Source: Galerina marginata
Lineage: Eukaryota > Basidiomycota > Agaricomycetes > Agaricales > Galerinaceae
DNA length: 64,000 bases
Direction: 5' to 3'
NCBI GenBank assembly: GCA_023014335.1
Contig: JAECYW010000015.1
Span: 682,001 to 746,000, forward strand
The position numbers and the translations under genes are program-made. Of this stretch, positions 1 to 9,088 are shown piece after piece; the first letter of the stretch is position 1, and every line of letters begins with the position of its first letter. The notes beneath the pieces are model-generated. The model ran no database searches. It saw only the letters and a list, made by a program, of their open reading frames with translations, and was not told the DNA's origin.

Positions 1-606
1 TGTACATGATGCAAAACTGGAAAGGGAAACAGGTAAGGATGAAAGGATTGTCGATATATAGTCTTGCTGACTGATAGAAACCCCAGCGGATGCCAGCTCC
101 TTGTGCTTAACGCGCAAGATTTCGAGGAACTTGTGCACATTCCCTTTGTCCGGGCACTTGGACTTGAGGAAGTGCACACGCATATTGGTCTGTGCATACT
201 TGCCTTTCTTGGTAAACTCCCGAACAATGATCTCCCAGCGCTCGCGGATTGTGTTCTTATTGTGAATGCGCATCAACGTCGAGTTGGGGATCTTCTGGGT
301 CAGTAGGGATTTTGTGGACAACTCGTCCTTGTCCCACTGCTGCTGGGCTGTGATTTCATCCGTCGTCGGGGCTTTGACCTTGGCTGTGGTGGTTGTGGTC
401 CCCTCGGGCGTAGTTGTTGTGACTGCTAGCGTTGCGATTCGAAGAACTGGTCGGGTAGAGGTTCTGTCGAAGTGGCCCCAAAAGCCTTTTGCTTCGATAG
501 CGTCCTTGAAGCGCACGTGGAAGACGGCCCAGTTTTTACCCTTCAGCTTGAGCTTTGGGACAGTAGACGGGAGGGTATCAGATAAGGAAGTGGTTGACTG
601 AGACAT
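1..606 (-). CDS. Ty1/copia-type Gag, partial (3' end outside window)
   Basis: The minus strand is open from an ATG at 604-606 to base 1 (202 codons, no stop), so the protein continues beyond the window. The N-terminus is Ser/Thr-rich (MSQSTTSLSD). It is followed by LKGKNWAVFHVRFKDAIEAK, which resembles the N-terminal core of Ty1/copia Gag in basidiomycetes (LxGxNWxxF..R...A). Further on come WDKDELSTKSLLTQKIPNS and an ERWEIIVREFTKKGKYAQ segment, as expected for the helical capsid-like Gag domain (UBN2-like). The last visible residues include YISTILSSLPVSLSSFASC, which fits the family. Gag would package the element RNA in cytoplasmic particles. No Pol is visible because the window starts here. 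Family assignment is from recognised residues only. Confidence 0.72.
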   Translation of the reverse strand, partial: MSQSTTSLSDTLPSTVPKLKLKGKNWAVFHVRFKDAIEAKGFWGHFDRTSTRPVLRIATLAVTTTTPEGTTTTTAKVKAPTTDEITAQQQWDKDELSTKSLLTQKIPNSTLMRIHNKNTIRERWEIIVREFTKKGKYAQTNMRVHFLKSKCPDKGNVHKFLEILRVKHKELASAGVSISQQDYISTILSSLPVSLSSFASCT

Positions 607-875
607 GGTAGGAACAAAATAAACTTTCGAGGTTGACATGAGCTAATAACAAGGTTTAGATGCAGGGGGCAGGGCCCATAACCTGTAGGAAAACTAGATA
701 CAAAACAGCTCAGTGCTTTGGGGGCAAAGACTATAACATTGATAAGTACCTAGATACGAAACAGCTAGGTACTTTGTAAGTAAAGATATACTATCTTAAA
801 ATAAAGTTAAGATCTCACCTCAGTGCTTTGGGGGCAAAGACTGAGGTGCACAGAAACAAAATAGTGCACTATAAG
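607..875. other. 5' flank of the copia gag with short direct repeats
   Basis: This AT-rich region lies upstream of the copia gag start. A 22-bp direct repeat (cagtgctttgggggcaaaga plus ct) occurs at 711-732 and 821-842. A 10-bp inverted repeat (AAGTACCTAG / CTAGGTACTT, 744-753 and 765-774) lies between the two. It could be the leader or LTR of the copia element, but I see no LTR boundaries. The MITE at 876 is inserted at its far edge. Confidence 0.35.
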
Positions 876-1320
876 TAGTGTTTGGAAGTCCAGTCTCAAG
901 ACTGGGAAAAGACCGCAACCAGACCGGACTGGACTGGAAAAAGACCGGACCAGCAGTCCGGTCTTTTGGTTTTTGAGATTGAAAGACTGCAAAAAGACCG
1001 GTCTTGGGGGACTGGTCTCATCTGTTAAGACCGTTCTTTTGTAACCCAATATATACCCTTTAAAACGCGCCCAAGAATGTCTCAATCGGTTGAAAACTGA
1101 CAAAGTTACGGTAAAAACTGTAAAATTCTTCGAAAAACAGTAGATAGATTCTAATTATTTTATTTCTTTGTCAATTTGGCATGGATTTTCACGTTCTTGG
1201 GCTTGTTTTAAAGCTAACTAGTATTTGATTAAGTCTACCGAGTGATATGTTTAATATTTTTCATGTAAATACAGCTCACAACCTGTTTTAAATAATTATT
1301 ACAAAGACCAGTCTTGGCAC
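876..1320. mobile_element. hAT-type MITE, truncated copy
   Basis: It begins with TAGTGTTTGGAAGTCCAGT, the same terminus as the intact MITEs at 13791 and 21776, followed by many AAGACCG / ACCGGTC-type motifs. The right terminus (ending CCAATCACTA) is absent, and similarity fades after the accagtcttgg near 1310, so the right boundary is approximate. It is non-coding and non-autonomous. Confidence 0.6.
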
Positions 1321-1439
1321 CTTGTGGCATGATCTCCACTCGTGAAACCTTCTTTTATGCAGAAGCGCTTTACAGCTATCTAAGGCACTTACAACATCCC
1401 TAGGAAATGATAACACGGACTTACTGCCTTCCCAGCACT

Positions 1440-1735
1440 ATGCCCGACCACATTTTCTTTGACAACAAATGCTCCATCGCGAAGATCGTCAAAAACGACC
1501 CTGTCTTCCAAAACATTGGACTCACAGTGTCAGAAGAACTGTGATCCAGCAAAATATCCGGAGCTGCTGGGAGAGGACGGCAAGCCATGGTATTTTAATT
1601 CTTCCATTGCCAAACAGACCAATGCATGGCTTGGAGGATATCAGGCCATTTGCCGAGAGATGTCTGCCCATTGTTTTACTTGCCTTGCGGGCCAACGCTG
1701 CGCGTGGCATTTACGAGACCCCCCTTGTTGCCCCC
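1440..1735 (+). pseudogene. KDZ-type (Kyakuja-Dileera-Zisupton) transposase relic
   Basis: Two adjacent reading frames each carry residues that I recognise as the C-terminal part of the KDZ transposases common in mushroom genomes. Frame one, from 1440, reads MPDHIFFDNKCSIAKIVKND and continues to QNIGLTV, then stops. Frame two, from about 1518, has CQKNCDPAKYPELLGEDGKP followed by YFNSSIAKQTNAWLGGYQAI and CREM. The frames change where family members have extra residues between IGL and the Cys cluster, so a small deletion with frameshift is likely. The rest of the protein is missing on both sides. This is a dead fragment. The family call comes from memory of the motif order and is inference. 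Confidence 0.6.
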
Positions 1736-2655
1736 TTGAGGTTTGAAAACCAGTGACGTTTTTAGTGACCTGGCGCATTGAGCATGCCCTCGGAATTCAG
1801 ATAATATATCATGTCAATTTATGCCCTCAGAACTCTTAGTGGGATTATATCTATATCTTTTGAACACTTCTTACCATAGCAAATTTTATTCACATCTCGC
1901 CGGTTTCACGCGATAGGCGCCATCGCCGCTTAGTTCGTATTCTATTCCGGAGACAGCCTCTCCCCCGTGGTCATCTTACCGGGGGCATTTTCGAAATGCC
2001 CCCGCTAAGCCGACAACCAGTTTGGTCAATTCCCCCATGTGCCACACTTCATTGTTCATCGACATTTCGGATTTTTTGTTTCTTCCAGCACTTGACTCCG
2101 CACCGCCTTTTCCTCAATCGCTTCTCTTGTCGTCCCAATGGACCTCCGTGAAAGCCTACCGTAATTCATTTAATAGAGTCATCATGGCCGTTTCACCCTG
2201 ACAAATTTTCTCATTTATTGTCAAGTACATTATTCTCGTTTGATTTCAGTTCTCCATTTCATTTTGATTTTTTACTCCAATTTCCAATGTTTTTACACTA
2301 TTTAAGCCCCCGCCCGTATCGTCGGCAAGAGCAAGTGAATTACACTCCCATTTTTCCCTCTCAAATCTCGTTTACTCAGCCTCTAATTTTGAACTCAGTG
2401 GCCTTTGTCGTTTGCAATGCCAGCCTCGCTCTCGATCTTCGTTTAGAGCCATCTTCATTGTCTACGGCTTCGCTCATGCTCCCTACTTCATACTTCGACC
2501 TTTCCACTTTGTTCAGTATTCTTGTCAGACCCTAAGAACCCTCGGGGTCATTCGTTACGGCGCTTATTTGTTGAGATTTCGTGAACATATCTTGTCGATA
2601 GCAGCTTTCGGAATCCTTGGTCAGAAATGTCTGGAGGACTTATCACTCCCCCACC
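1736..2655. other. Region without a recognisable gene
   Basis: There are no coding features I can support. A hairpin lies at 1980-2004 (stem CGGGGGCATTT / AAATGCCCCCG around TCG). A TATA-like ctatttaagcccc near 2299 is followed by pyrimidine-rich sequence, as in basidiomycete core promoters or LTRs. Small open frames here have no recognisable features. Confidence 0.4.
1980..2004. repeat. Near-perfect hairpin
   Basis: An 11-bp stem (CGGGGGCATTT paired with AAATGCCCCCG) encloses a TCG loop and is directly followed by CTAA. A Helitron 3' end is possible in principle, but no matching 5' TC end or AT insertion site was found. Confidence 0.5.
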
Positions 2656-2659
2656 TTTT

Positions 2660-2942
2660 CCATACGGATTCCGTGGATTTATACATATCCACACGGAATC
2701 CATGTAATCCATGGTACTCCATAACCATTTTATTTTGGCAGAGAACACAGCCAAATTGGGACTTTTTTCCATGGATTTTTCCATGGAATTGTTAAATTTT
2801 GTGGTTTCCATGGACTTTTTCGAAGGATTCCACGGACAATCCATGGAAAATCCACAGAATAAATATAAATTTAATTTCCATGAATATTCCACATGAATTC
2901 CATGGATTACTAATAGTGTATCCATGGAATCCACGTGGAAAT
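2660..2942. mobile_element. MITE with clustered TCCATGGA motifs
   Basis: This is an AT-rich segment with numerous copies of TCCATGGA or TCCACGG variants in both halves. The ends are inverted relative to each other: the left has TTTCCATACGGATTCC, the right reversed gives TTTCCACGTGGATTCC. There is no coding capacity. The boundaries and target duplication are not resolved. Confidence 0.5.
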
Positions 2943-2975
2943 GTCCCCAATTAAATATTTAGTGGTCTTAAAAAA

Positions 2976-3051
2976 AAGTGCACACAAGGAGAATTGAACC
3001 CACAGCCTCGGGCCGAGAAGGTAGCACGCCAAACCGTTGAGCCACGAAGCC
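2976..3051 (-). repeat. tRNA-like (SINE-type) sequence
   Basis: On the minus strand there is a box A-like TGGCTCAACGG and, about 40 nt later, a box B-like GGTTCAATTCT, followed by a T run on the far side. The acceptor and T stems pair poorly, so this is a tRNA-derived repeat or degenerate tRNA gene rather than a functional tRNA. Confidence 0.45.
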
Positions 3052-3344
3052 GATATATATTGGCGAAATTATGACTTACATATACGTATACGAATCACGT
3101 GACGTTTCCCGCGCTCCATGGCAGTAAACGTTGACGTGTTTGGTTCATTTCTTCTTCGTTCCCACCTCCACCACTCCACCCATCCACCCATCCCATCCAC
3201 GTCCGTCCCCGCCGCCACGCCCAAGCCCACTCCACCGTCCACTCCCTGCCTCGAGCCCTCACGATACAAACACAAACCACGCCCCGGGACCGAACGACGA
3301 CGACGACGCGAAACAACATGCCACGCCAGGCACGCCTGAGCGAG

Positions 3345-3921
3345 ATGACGAGAAACACGGGGAATGGGCCGTAAGGTGGAGTGCCCACCCCTCTTCCCCG
3401 CCCCCGCTAACCCTTTTCGACAGGAAACGCGCCTCCCGACCGTTCAAAGGCGGTCATGCAGGCGGGGGAGAACGTAGGGCACCGCAGTGCCACGTCAAAG
3501 CAGCAGGACGGTGAGTAGGGCCCCACCGCCGTCCCATCTCACTACTAACCAGCCCCACAGCCCAGACAACCCCAGAGGACGAAACGGCCCCACGAGCGAC
3601 ACCGGGGGCGATCGACGACGACGGCAGCAGCTACCCCGGAAGAGCCAACGACCAGGCCAGCGCGAACGACGCTGCGGGAGCGAACAACGCGGGCGGATAA
3701 CGAAGGCAAGGGAACGACGGCACGGGCAAAGGGAGAGGGAACAAAGACCGACGGGGGCAGCAAGGTGCGCCCCACTGCTTTCCCCTCCTCCCCCGCTAAC
3801 CATTTCTGACAGAAAACGCGCCGCCAAGACTGGTGGTAACCACTTTTATGATAAAAACCAGGCAATTGCCTGCAGGCCAATTGTGTATAATGCCACATGC
3901 TTTAATGAGATATCTCATTAA
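3345..3921 (+). CDS. Candidate spliced gene in a GC-rich island (unknown product)
   Basis: I do not recognise this gene. Three intron-like segments of 48-53 nt (3371-3423, 3511-3560, 3765-3812) each start with GT, contain CTAAC and end in CAG. Removing them joins exons 3345-3370, 3424-3510, 3561-3764 and 3813-3921 into one open frame of 141 codons plus stop. The product would be very basic and low in complexity (many Arg, Gly and Gln). Exons 2 and 4 start almost identically (AAACGCGCC), and their introns share a CCCCCGCTAACC segment, so a duplicated intron/exon unit is likely. The last exon runs into the fold-back MITE at 3831, so the original 3' end is lost. The frame could be fortuitous in such GC-rich DNA. 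Confidence 0.3.
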
Positions 3922-4713
3922 ACTATAGGCACTATTTCATAACTCTTTTGGCTGGGCAATTTTTTAATTTTCATAAGTTTGTCTGCTACTTTCATTGAGA
4001 ATTTCATTTCTTTGCCAGAGAAATTTCATTCATATTCATTCTTGTCTTAATGTTTTCATAACTATTTCATTGTTATTTCTGGGGTATTTCATAACTTATA
4101 AGAGAGACTATTTCATAACTTTCTATCTGGATATTTCATATCAATTTCATAACTTTTCCAGGTGATTTCATTGTGATTTCGCCTGCTACTTTCACTGAAT
4201 ATTTTCATTAATCCTAGGCAACTGTTTATTAATCTATTTATTGTTATTAATGAGGTATTAATTGATTAATTGTGTCTGTTTGGTATATGCTTGCCTGTAG
4301 GGGGTAGCTAGGCATGTTTCTAGATAACTTTGGATTTGAGGCCAGAATCTGATGCCAAACTAAGCTAAAAAGCAAGGGAAAGGCACTTAGTAAGTCACAC
4401 AATCATATTACATAATCACATCAATAGATTTAATTAAAAATCACAATGAAAATTGCAGGGTAAAAGTTATGAAATTGCTTTGAAATTGGCCTGGAAAAAG
4501 AATGAAATGGCTTTGAAATTCTCTGGCAAAGAAATGAAATTGACAATGAAATTCAGAGACAAGCTTATGAAAATTAAAAAATTGCCCAGCCAGAAGAGTT
4601 ATGAAATAGTACCTACATTATAATGAGATATCTCATTAAAGCATGTGGCATTATACACAATTGGCCTGCAGGCAATTGCCTGGTTTTTATCATAAAAAAA
4701 GTGGTTACCACTA
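3831..4713. mobile_element. Fold-back MITE with long terminal inverted repeats
   Basis: The outer about 90 bp (from 3831 and ending at 4713) are near-perfect inverted copies. Each starts TGGTAACCAC and includes CAGGCAATTGCCTGCAGG and TAATGAGATATCTCATTA. Inverted similarity continues into the interior for about 200 bp, where ATTTCAT / ATGAAAT repeats dominate. The right edge reads CACTA, like hAT-type ends. The flanks (gccaagac / gtgcattt) do not form an 8-bp duplication, so the flanks may have been rearranged. It is non-coding. Confidence 0.75.
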
Positions 4714-4848
4714 GTGCATTTCCGGCACCCTACAGGCTTTTTTCTGAGGTGCTACCTAAAATGGTAGCCAGGCAAACTCCCGGAAATTCCATATCGGTGG
4801 ATCAGGCAACTGCCACTAGTTGGTATAGAAATGTAGCAACCATGGCTG
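4714..4848. mobile_element. Solo right end of an E1-family element
   Basis: About 130 bp nearly match the end of the 5.4-kb element E1. They include cggcaccctacagg, the imperfect hairpin GCTACCTAAAATGGTAGC, and the terminus ending AAATGTAGCAACCATGGCTG at 4848. The interior is missing because the fold-back MITE and a GC-rich island lie directly to the left. It is a remnant. Confidence 0.65.
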
Positions 4849-5530
4849 TGAAGATACGGCGTTGGAGCAGCAGCACATATTTGTGCTGCTGCTCGCGCTT
4901 GTCCTTCAACCCAATGCCTCCCCACTACATGAACTCCGCGTTGGGGGCTGGTCGGCCGCGACCAGCACCCGCACCACCTCACTGCCCAGGTCACCGTGAC
5001 CGATACGGCATGAGAGAGCTGTGTGGGGAGTAGCAGCAGCCATATGCTGTCGCTCGTTGGCTGCGCAGATGGTGCAGGCGGACACGAGTACCAGCACCAG
5101 CACTACGACCCAGTCGTGGTGGTGCTCGCCCTTGCGCTTGACCTCCAGATGGCCAAAGGAGGAGACGATGTGACAAACAGTACGGTTTGTCCCGTTTCTC
5201 CGACCTCCATTTGACGAGGTTGTCGCGACGCCACCCCCCCCCAACCCTTATTACCTGGGGCTCAGCCGCCACCCACCGTCAACTCCCTCAGATCCTCCCC
5301 GGCCACAAACCCCATGGCGTTGGACTTGTTTCCTCCACAAATGAAGACGTCGTGGGAATGGGGATATGCAATCGCGACAAGGGCAGCGACTGGCTACTGA
5401 AGACGGCGCCTCCCCCCATCGATGAATCAACCACGCAGCAGGCGACCCACGAGGAGCCGTGCCCTCCTTCTTTGCCACTTTCCACCTCCTTACCGCTGCT
5501 CCCTTGGTCCACACGGCTTTATATTTAGCT
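4849..5530. other. GC-rich island without recognisable gene
   Basis: GC-rich sequence includes a perfect 13-bp-stem hairpin at 4865-4894 (GAGCAGCAGCACA, loop TATT). Short open frames exist on both strands, none recognisable. On the minus strand, CCCCAG/GTAATAAGG near 5250 could be a 5' splice site. The composition contrasts sharply with the AT-rich DNA on the right. Confidence 0.4.
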
Positions 5531-6375
5531 ACCACTGTGTACCAAGTAGTTATTGTAGGATAATATGATTTACATGTTTATTACACAATGGCTGAAGACA
5601 AAAGCAGAAAATTAATAGATCTCCTGGGGTAATTTTTGAATGATATTGGTACTATTAGATTCAGAATTAAGTGTAGGTTACAGATATACCTAATAAAGTG
5701 AGGGGCAGGCAAAATTGAGGGCAATGGAGAACGAAAATGAAGGGGAATTGGATGCAATCTATTTATAGCAAGATTTCAGAGCAGTATCCACTCCCGAAGG
5801 CATTCATATGTCTTCTCGCTCACTTTTGGCAATAAAAATTATATCACTGTGTTTGTATTCGCAAGGAGATTACGATTGCATTGTAAAATTGGAGGGGACG
5901 CAAAATCTGAAGGTAATATACCCCCCAAAACGAAAGGAGAATTTGCGAACAAATCCAATCTATTTTTATCGTGACCGCCAAATGACGCCAAGCTTCATCC
6001 AAATGGATGAATGTGCATCCATCCCTTCCAGTCCAAATTTTGAAATAAAAAGTATATAGTTAGACTCGTACAGATCTCTAGACTACATATATGTATTTAT
6101 TATTGCAAAATTCCAGCGGGAGCAGCATGCAAAGCGCCAAATGAGCCCCAGCAGCCAATTCGGGGTTCCCGAATGATCACATCAATTCCGCTATTAATAT
6201 ATCCACCTGTTCTGAGGGAGCCAGGAACCGAAATGACACGCGTGTTGCGTGTTTCTAAATTTATCCAGTTTTGATGGATTTGACGTGTCGTCCCAAAATA
6301 GCGCAATATCCGGATTTGGCGTGGCGGGACTCATGAGACCCGTTGTCGGATTCATTTTGACATGACAGGCGGCAC
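5531..6375. other. AT-rich region, nothing recognised
   Basis: I see no gene, RNA or complete element here. It holds scattered short open frames and polypurine tracts only. Confidence 0.4.
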
Positions 6376-6622
6376 CTGGACGCGTAAAAACATCCTAGAT
6401 GGCATCTACACCTAAATATAAGCCTCTGGGCGCTTTCCTGACCCTGAGAAGCGTGTTTTATGACGAGCAGCACCCAAAACATTTTTTTACCTATGCCCGG
6501 GCTCCCTGGGCTCTTATAGGGCATTTGTAGGCCAAAAGGCCTTGGGCAATCTGCTGTTAAATCTGTATCAGACAGTTGGGCAATTTGCCTAAGGTGATAT
6601 AGAAATATAGCTACCATGGCTG
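6376..6622. mobile_element. Solo right end of another E1/E2-family element
   Basis: It ends TATAGAAATATAGCTACCATGGCTG-like at 6622, the same terminus as at 4848. It also shares internal blocks with the E2 end at 44642 (reverse complement): AGCAGCACCCAAAA, CCCGG and a GGCAATTTGCC palindrome about 30 bp from the end. It interrupts the region just 3' of the gypsy integrase. Confidence 0.5.
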
Positions 6623-6858
6623 GTCGTTGAGCGTGGATTTAAGTGACTACAATTATCGTGTTACTTATAATCTTTGCCAACATGAAGCCGTCCTTCTCAA
6701 AATTGCCAAGCTTAAAAGAAGCCCGTTTACATCTGGATGTCTCTCTCGATGATGCTGATAATAACTAATCCTTATACACATAAATAGTCTTAGGTTTCTC
6801 CCTTAGTAGTTTGTACTGCTACTTAGGCACTTTTCCCCTATCGTCAATTTTTACGCAT

Positions 6859-7584
6859 CTATTCTTCATTGCTATCTGTTTCTAAGTGGACTTTCTCTAG
6901 TGCATAGTCATGCTGTTTCTTGCCTAAGTCCTCAATTTCTTCTGGTCCTGCTAGAATCTTTTCTAGGCCTTCTCTAGAGACGTCTATGAGATCTAATATA
7001 TCCCCTGTCACTTCTATCTTTTCTCTGGCATAGTACAGTATCACTCTGAACGCGCCAACCTTATGTTGCCGGACGGCACTGTTCATTTCAGCAACTATGT
7101 ACAATCCTCCCAGAGTTCGTCTAATTACTATCATTGGCCCTAAATATCTGGGTTTCATTTTCTTATCCAGACTATCCTCAACGGTAGTATTCCTCACTAA
7201 TCCTAAATCACCCGGCTGGAAGTCATAATCCTTAATAACCGCATGGTTATCGGCTTTGTAGCGTAATAAGCGCTCGTACTTCTGTTGGTCAATTCGTTTT
7301 CTCATTTGATCAATGTGGACCTTATGGTTAGCCAGTGCCTGGGCATGAAATGCTATTAATTCATTGTACGTTAGGATACCCGTCGGTGGTTTCACTAGCC
7401 AAGTGGCTTCTTTCACGTCTAAAGGTAATATAGGATGTGCTCCTGTCACCATAAAGAAAGGTGAACACCCCATTCTTCTTCTGATCGTGATTCTGTCAGC
7501 CCACATAATGTACGGTAGGAACCAGTACCACTTGTGCATGTTCTTTTCACTGAGTAATTTATAAGCATTTGCCTGACGTCCCAA
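6859..7584 (-). pseudogene. Ty3/gypsy integrase, C-terminal part
   Basis: This 241-codon frame continues the integrase of the split Pol. It contains [20 protein letters not shown] and a [13 protein letters not shown] segment matching the GPY/F-type module that follows the DDE core in this gypsy lineage. It then has VGAFRVI and a Glu-rich tail ending at the stop at 6859. The catalytic core lies in other frames upstream, so at least one frameshift (near 7560-7590) separates them. A purine run (gataggggaaaag on the minus strand), a possible polypurine tract, lies about 20 nt beyond the stop. Confidence 0.85.
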
Positions 7585-7724
7585 TGGGGTCGTTCTACAG
7601 TACTGTTAGCTTGCAAATTGTACGGTGATATTCGAATTCCTTTAATCCCGTACTTCTCCTCAAACCATTTAACTGCTGCTAAAAACGCTGGTCCATTATC
7701 CGTCACAAATTCTACGATACAAGC
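7446..7724 (-). pseudogene. Ty3/gypsy integrase catalytic core fragment
   Basis: This continues the frame of the 7725-9086 segment after an in-frame TGA at 7725-7727. It has VTDNGPAFLAAVKWFEEKYG with the second catalytic Asp, then [15 protein letters not shown] with the catalytic Glu. After about 7590 the frame degenerates and the true sequence moves to the frame ending at 6859. All three DDE residues of the integrase are therefore still encoded, but in three broken pieces. Confidence 0.8.
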
Positions 7725-9086
7725 TCATCGACATATAATATCTTCCCAGATCCACATGCCAATCGACCGTCCGTCTTGTTTTCTAAGTGCCCGTCCTTCC
7801 ATCCAAGATGTCATCGCACACCGTCCATGGGCAATAAATCCACACTGATTAGAAGCGGGCGTCATATGCATAGCATCTGCATGTAAGGTTTGAAAAATGG
7901 ACGGTGAATGAGTTATAATTGGTTTAATCTTGATCATAGTCTTCTGCCATTCCTGGCAAACATGACAAGTCTTAATAAACCAATTAATGTCTCTCTCCAT
8001 TTCTGGCCACCAGAATCGTTGCATCAACAGTTTGTTAGTAGCATAAAACCCTCTATGTCCAACGTGATCATGAGCTGCAGTCAACATGTACATCCGTTTA
8101 TCTTTCTCGACGTATAGACGATGCTGAGCGTTTTGCCCGCGATGATACAACCGTCCTTCGTACATGATAAAACGGTTAGCGAACCGTACAAACTGCTTGT
8201 ATTCTTTCTTGTTGAGGCCCTTGGGCCTATACTTCCTGTTGGCGAACCATTTCTGGACTGCTGGTATCCTACCGTCCTGTTGAATAGCACTTGCTGTCCT
8301 GTGCTTTTCAGGGTACGGTCCTTTCTGCTGAAGTTTATCGTTGTCTGGTAATGCCAATACATTAACTAACTGTTGTACAGTGTCACATTGTTCTGATCCC
8401 AGAGCCGCTTGATTATTAGCTAAATAGTTTTCTAAATGGATCTTTTCTTGTATTCTGAATAAATTGGCTTCCTCTAGTTCCTGTTTGAAACACAAAGTTG
8501 ACTTGGCCACTCTGTCGAACCGTCCACAATCTTCCTCTATAAGATGGGCAAATTCTAGGATCGGTAAGGGATGGGTCACACTGTTATCAGCCAAAATGAT
8601 ACATGGGCCTACTCCCACTTGCAAGAAGGTCTCAGAGACTACTTGCTGCATGAATCCCTTATGATTGTCGATCTTATCTGCAAAGTCATTAATAGATTTG
8701 ATCAGTGGCTCCGTCGGATCAGCAATAGTTATTTTAAAATGTCCCGTCAATTTGTCTTTGTCTTCAGGGTCTGAGTCTGTCTCCGTTTCCGATACTTCAG
8801 GATTAGTGGGTTGCCTATGACATCTAGACAAACTGTCAGGGCCAAAGGTTTTCCCTGCCTTATGACGCAACTCAAAGTGATACATGCCGATCTGTTCTAT
8901 CCATCGGTTTATGACCGCATTAGGCATCATGTCCGGGTTGTGCAACATTCCCCCTATGAATTGGGCGTCTGTTTCCACAATTAATTTTCTGACGCCTATC
9001 AACCATTTCTTGTTAGCTTCTAAGGCTTTCTTTAATCTGAAGAGCTCTCTTTTAGGTTGAGAATAACGAGCTTCTTGTTCATTCAA
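7725..9086 (-). pseudogene. Ty3/gypsy RNase H (distal) and integrase N-terminal half
   Basis: Reading 3' to 5' on the plus strand, the segment has REARYSQPKRELFRL-type residues, IVETDAQFIGGML and GKTFGPDSLSR, the distal RNase H motifs with its last two Asp. It then has the integrase zinc-binding module (DHVGH and TCHVC, an HHCC pattern) and the first catalytic Asp in LHADAMHM. The frame ends at a TGA after WEDIICR where relatives have a coding codon. Homologous residues continue upstream of the ATG at 9086 to about 9140 in this frame (DDPKKHYYAKFG), so a one-base frameshift joins it to the RT segment. Confidence 0.85.
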
Positions 9087-9088
9087 GG

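Noticed and set aside
1980..2004. Helitron 3' end (hairpin followed by CTAA)
   Set aside because: Spacing and the insertion dinucleotide do not fit, and no 5' end was found.
2218..2535. 105-codon Phe/Ser-rich plus-strand frame
   Set aside because: Low-complexity translation of a pyrimidine-rich promoter-like region, with no recognisable features.
2976..3051. Functional tRNA gene
   Set aside because: Box A and box B are present but acceptor and T stems do not pair and no clear anticodon arm forms.
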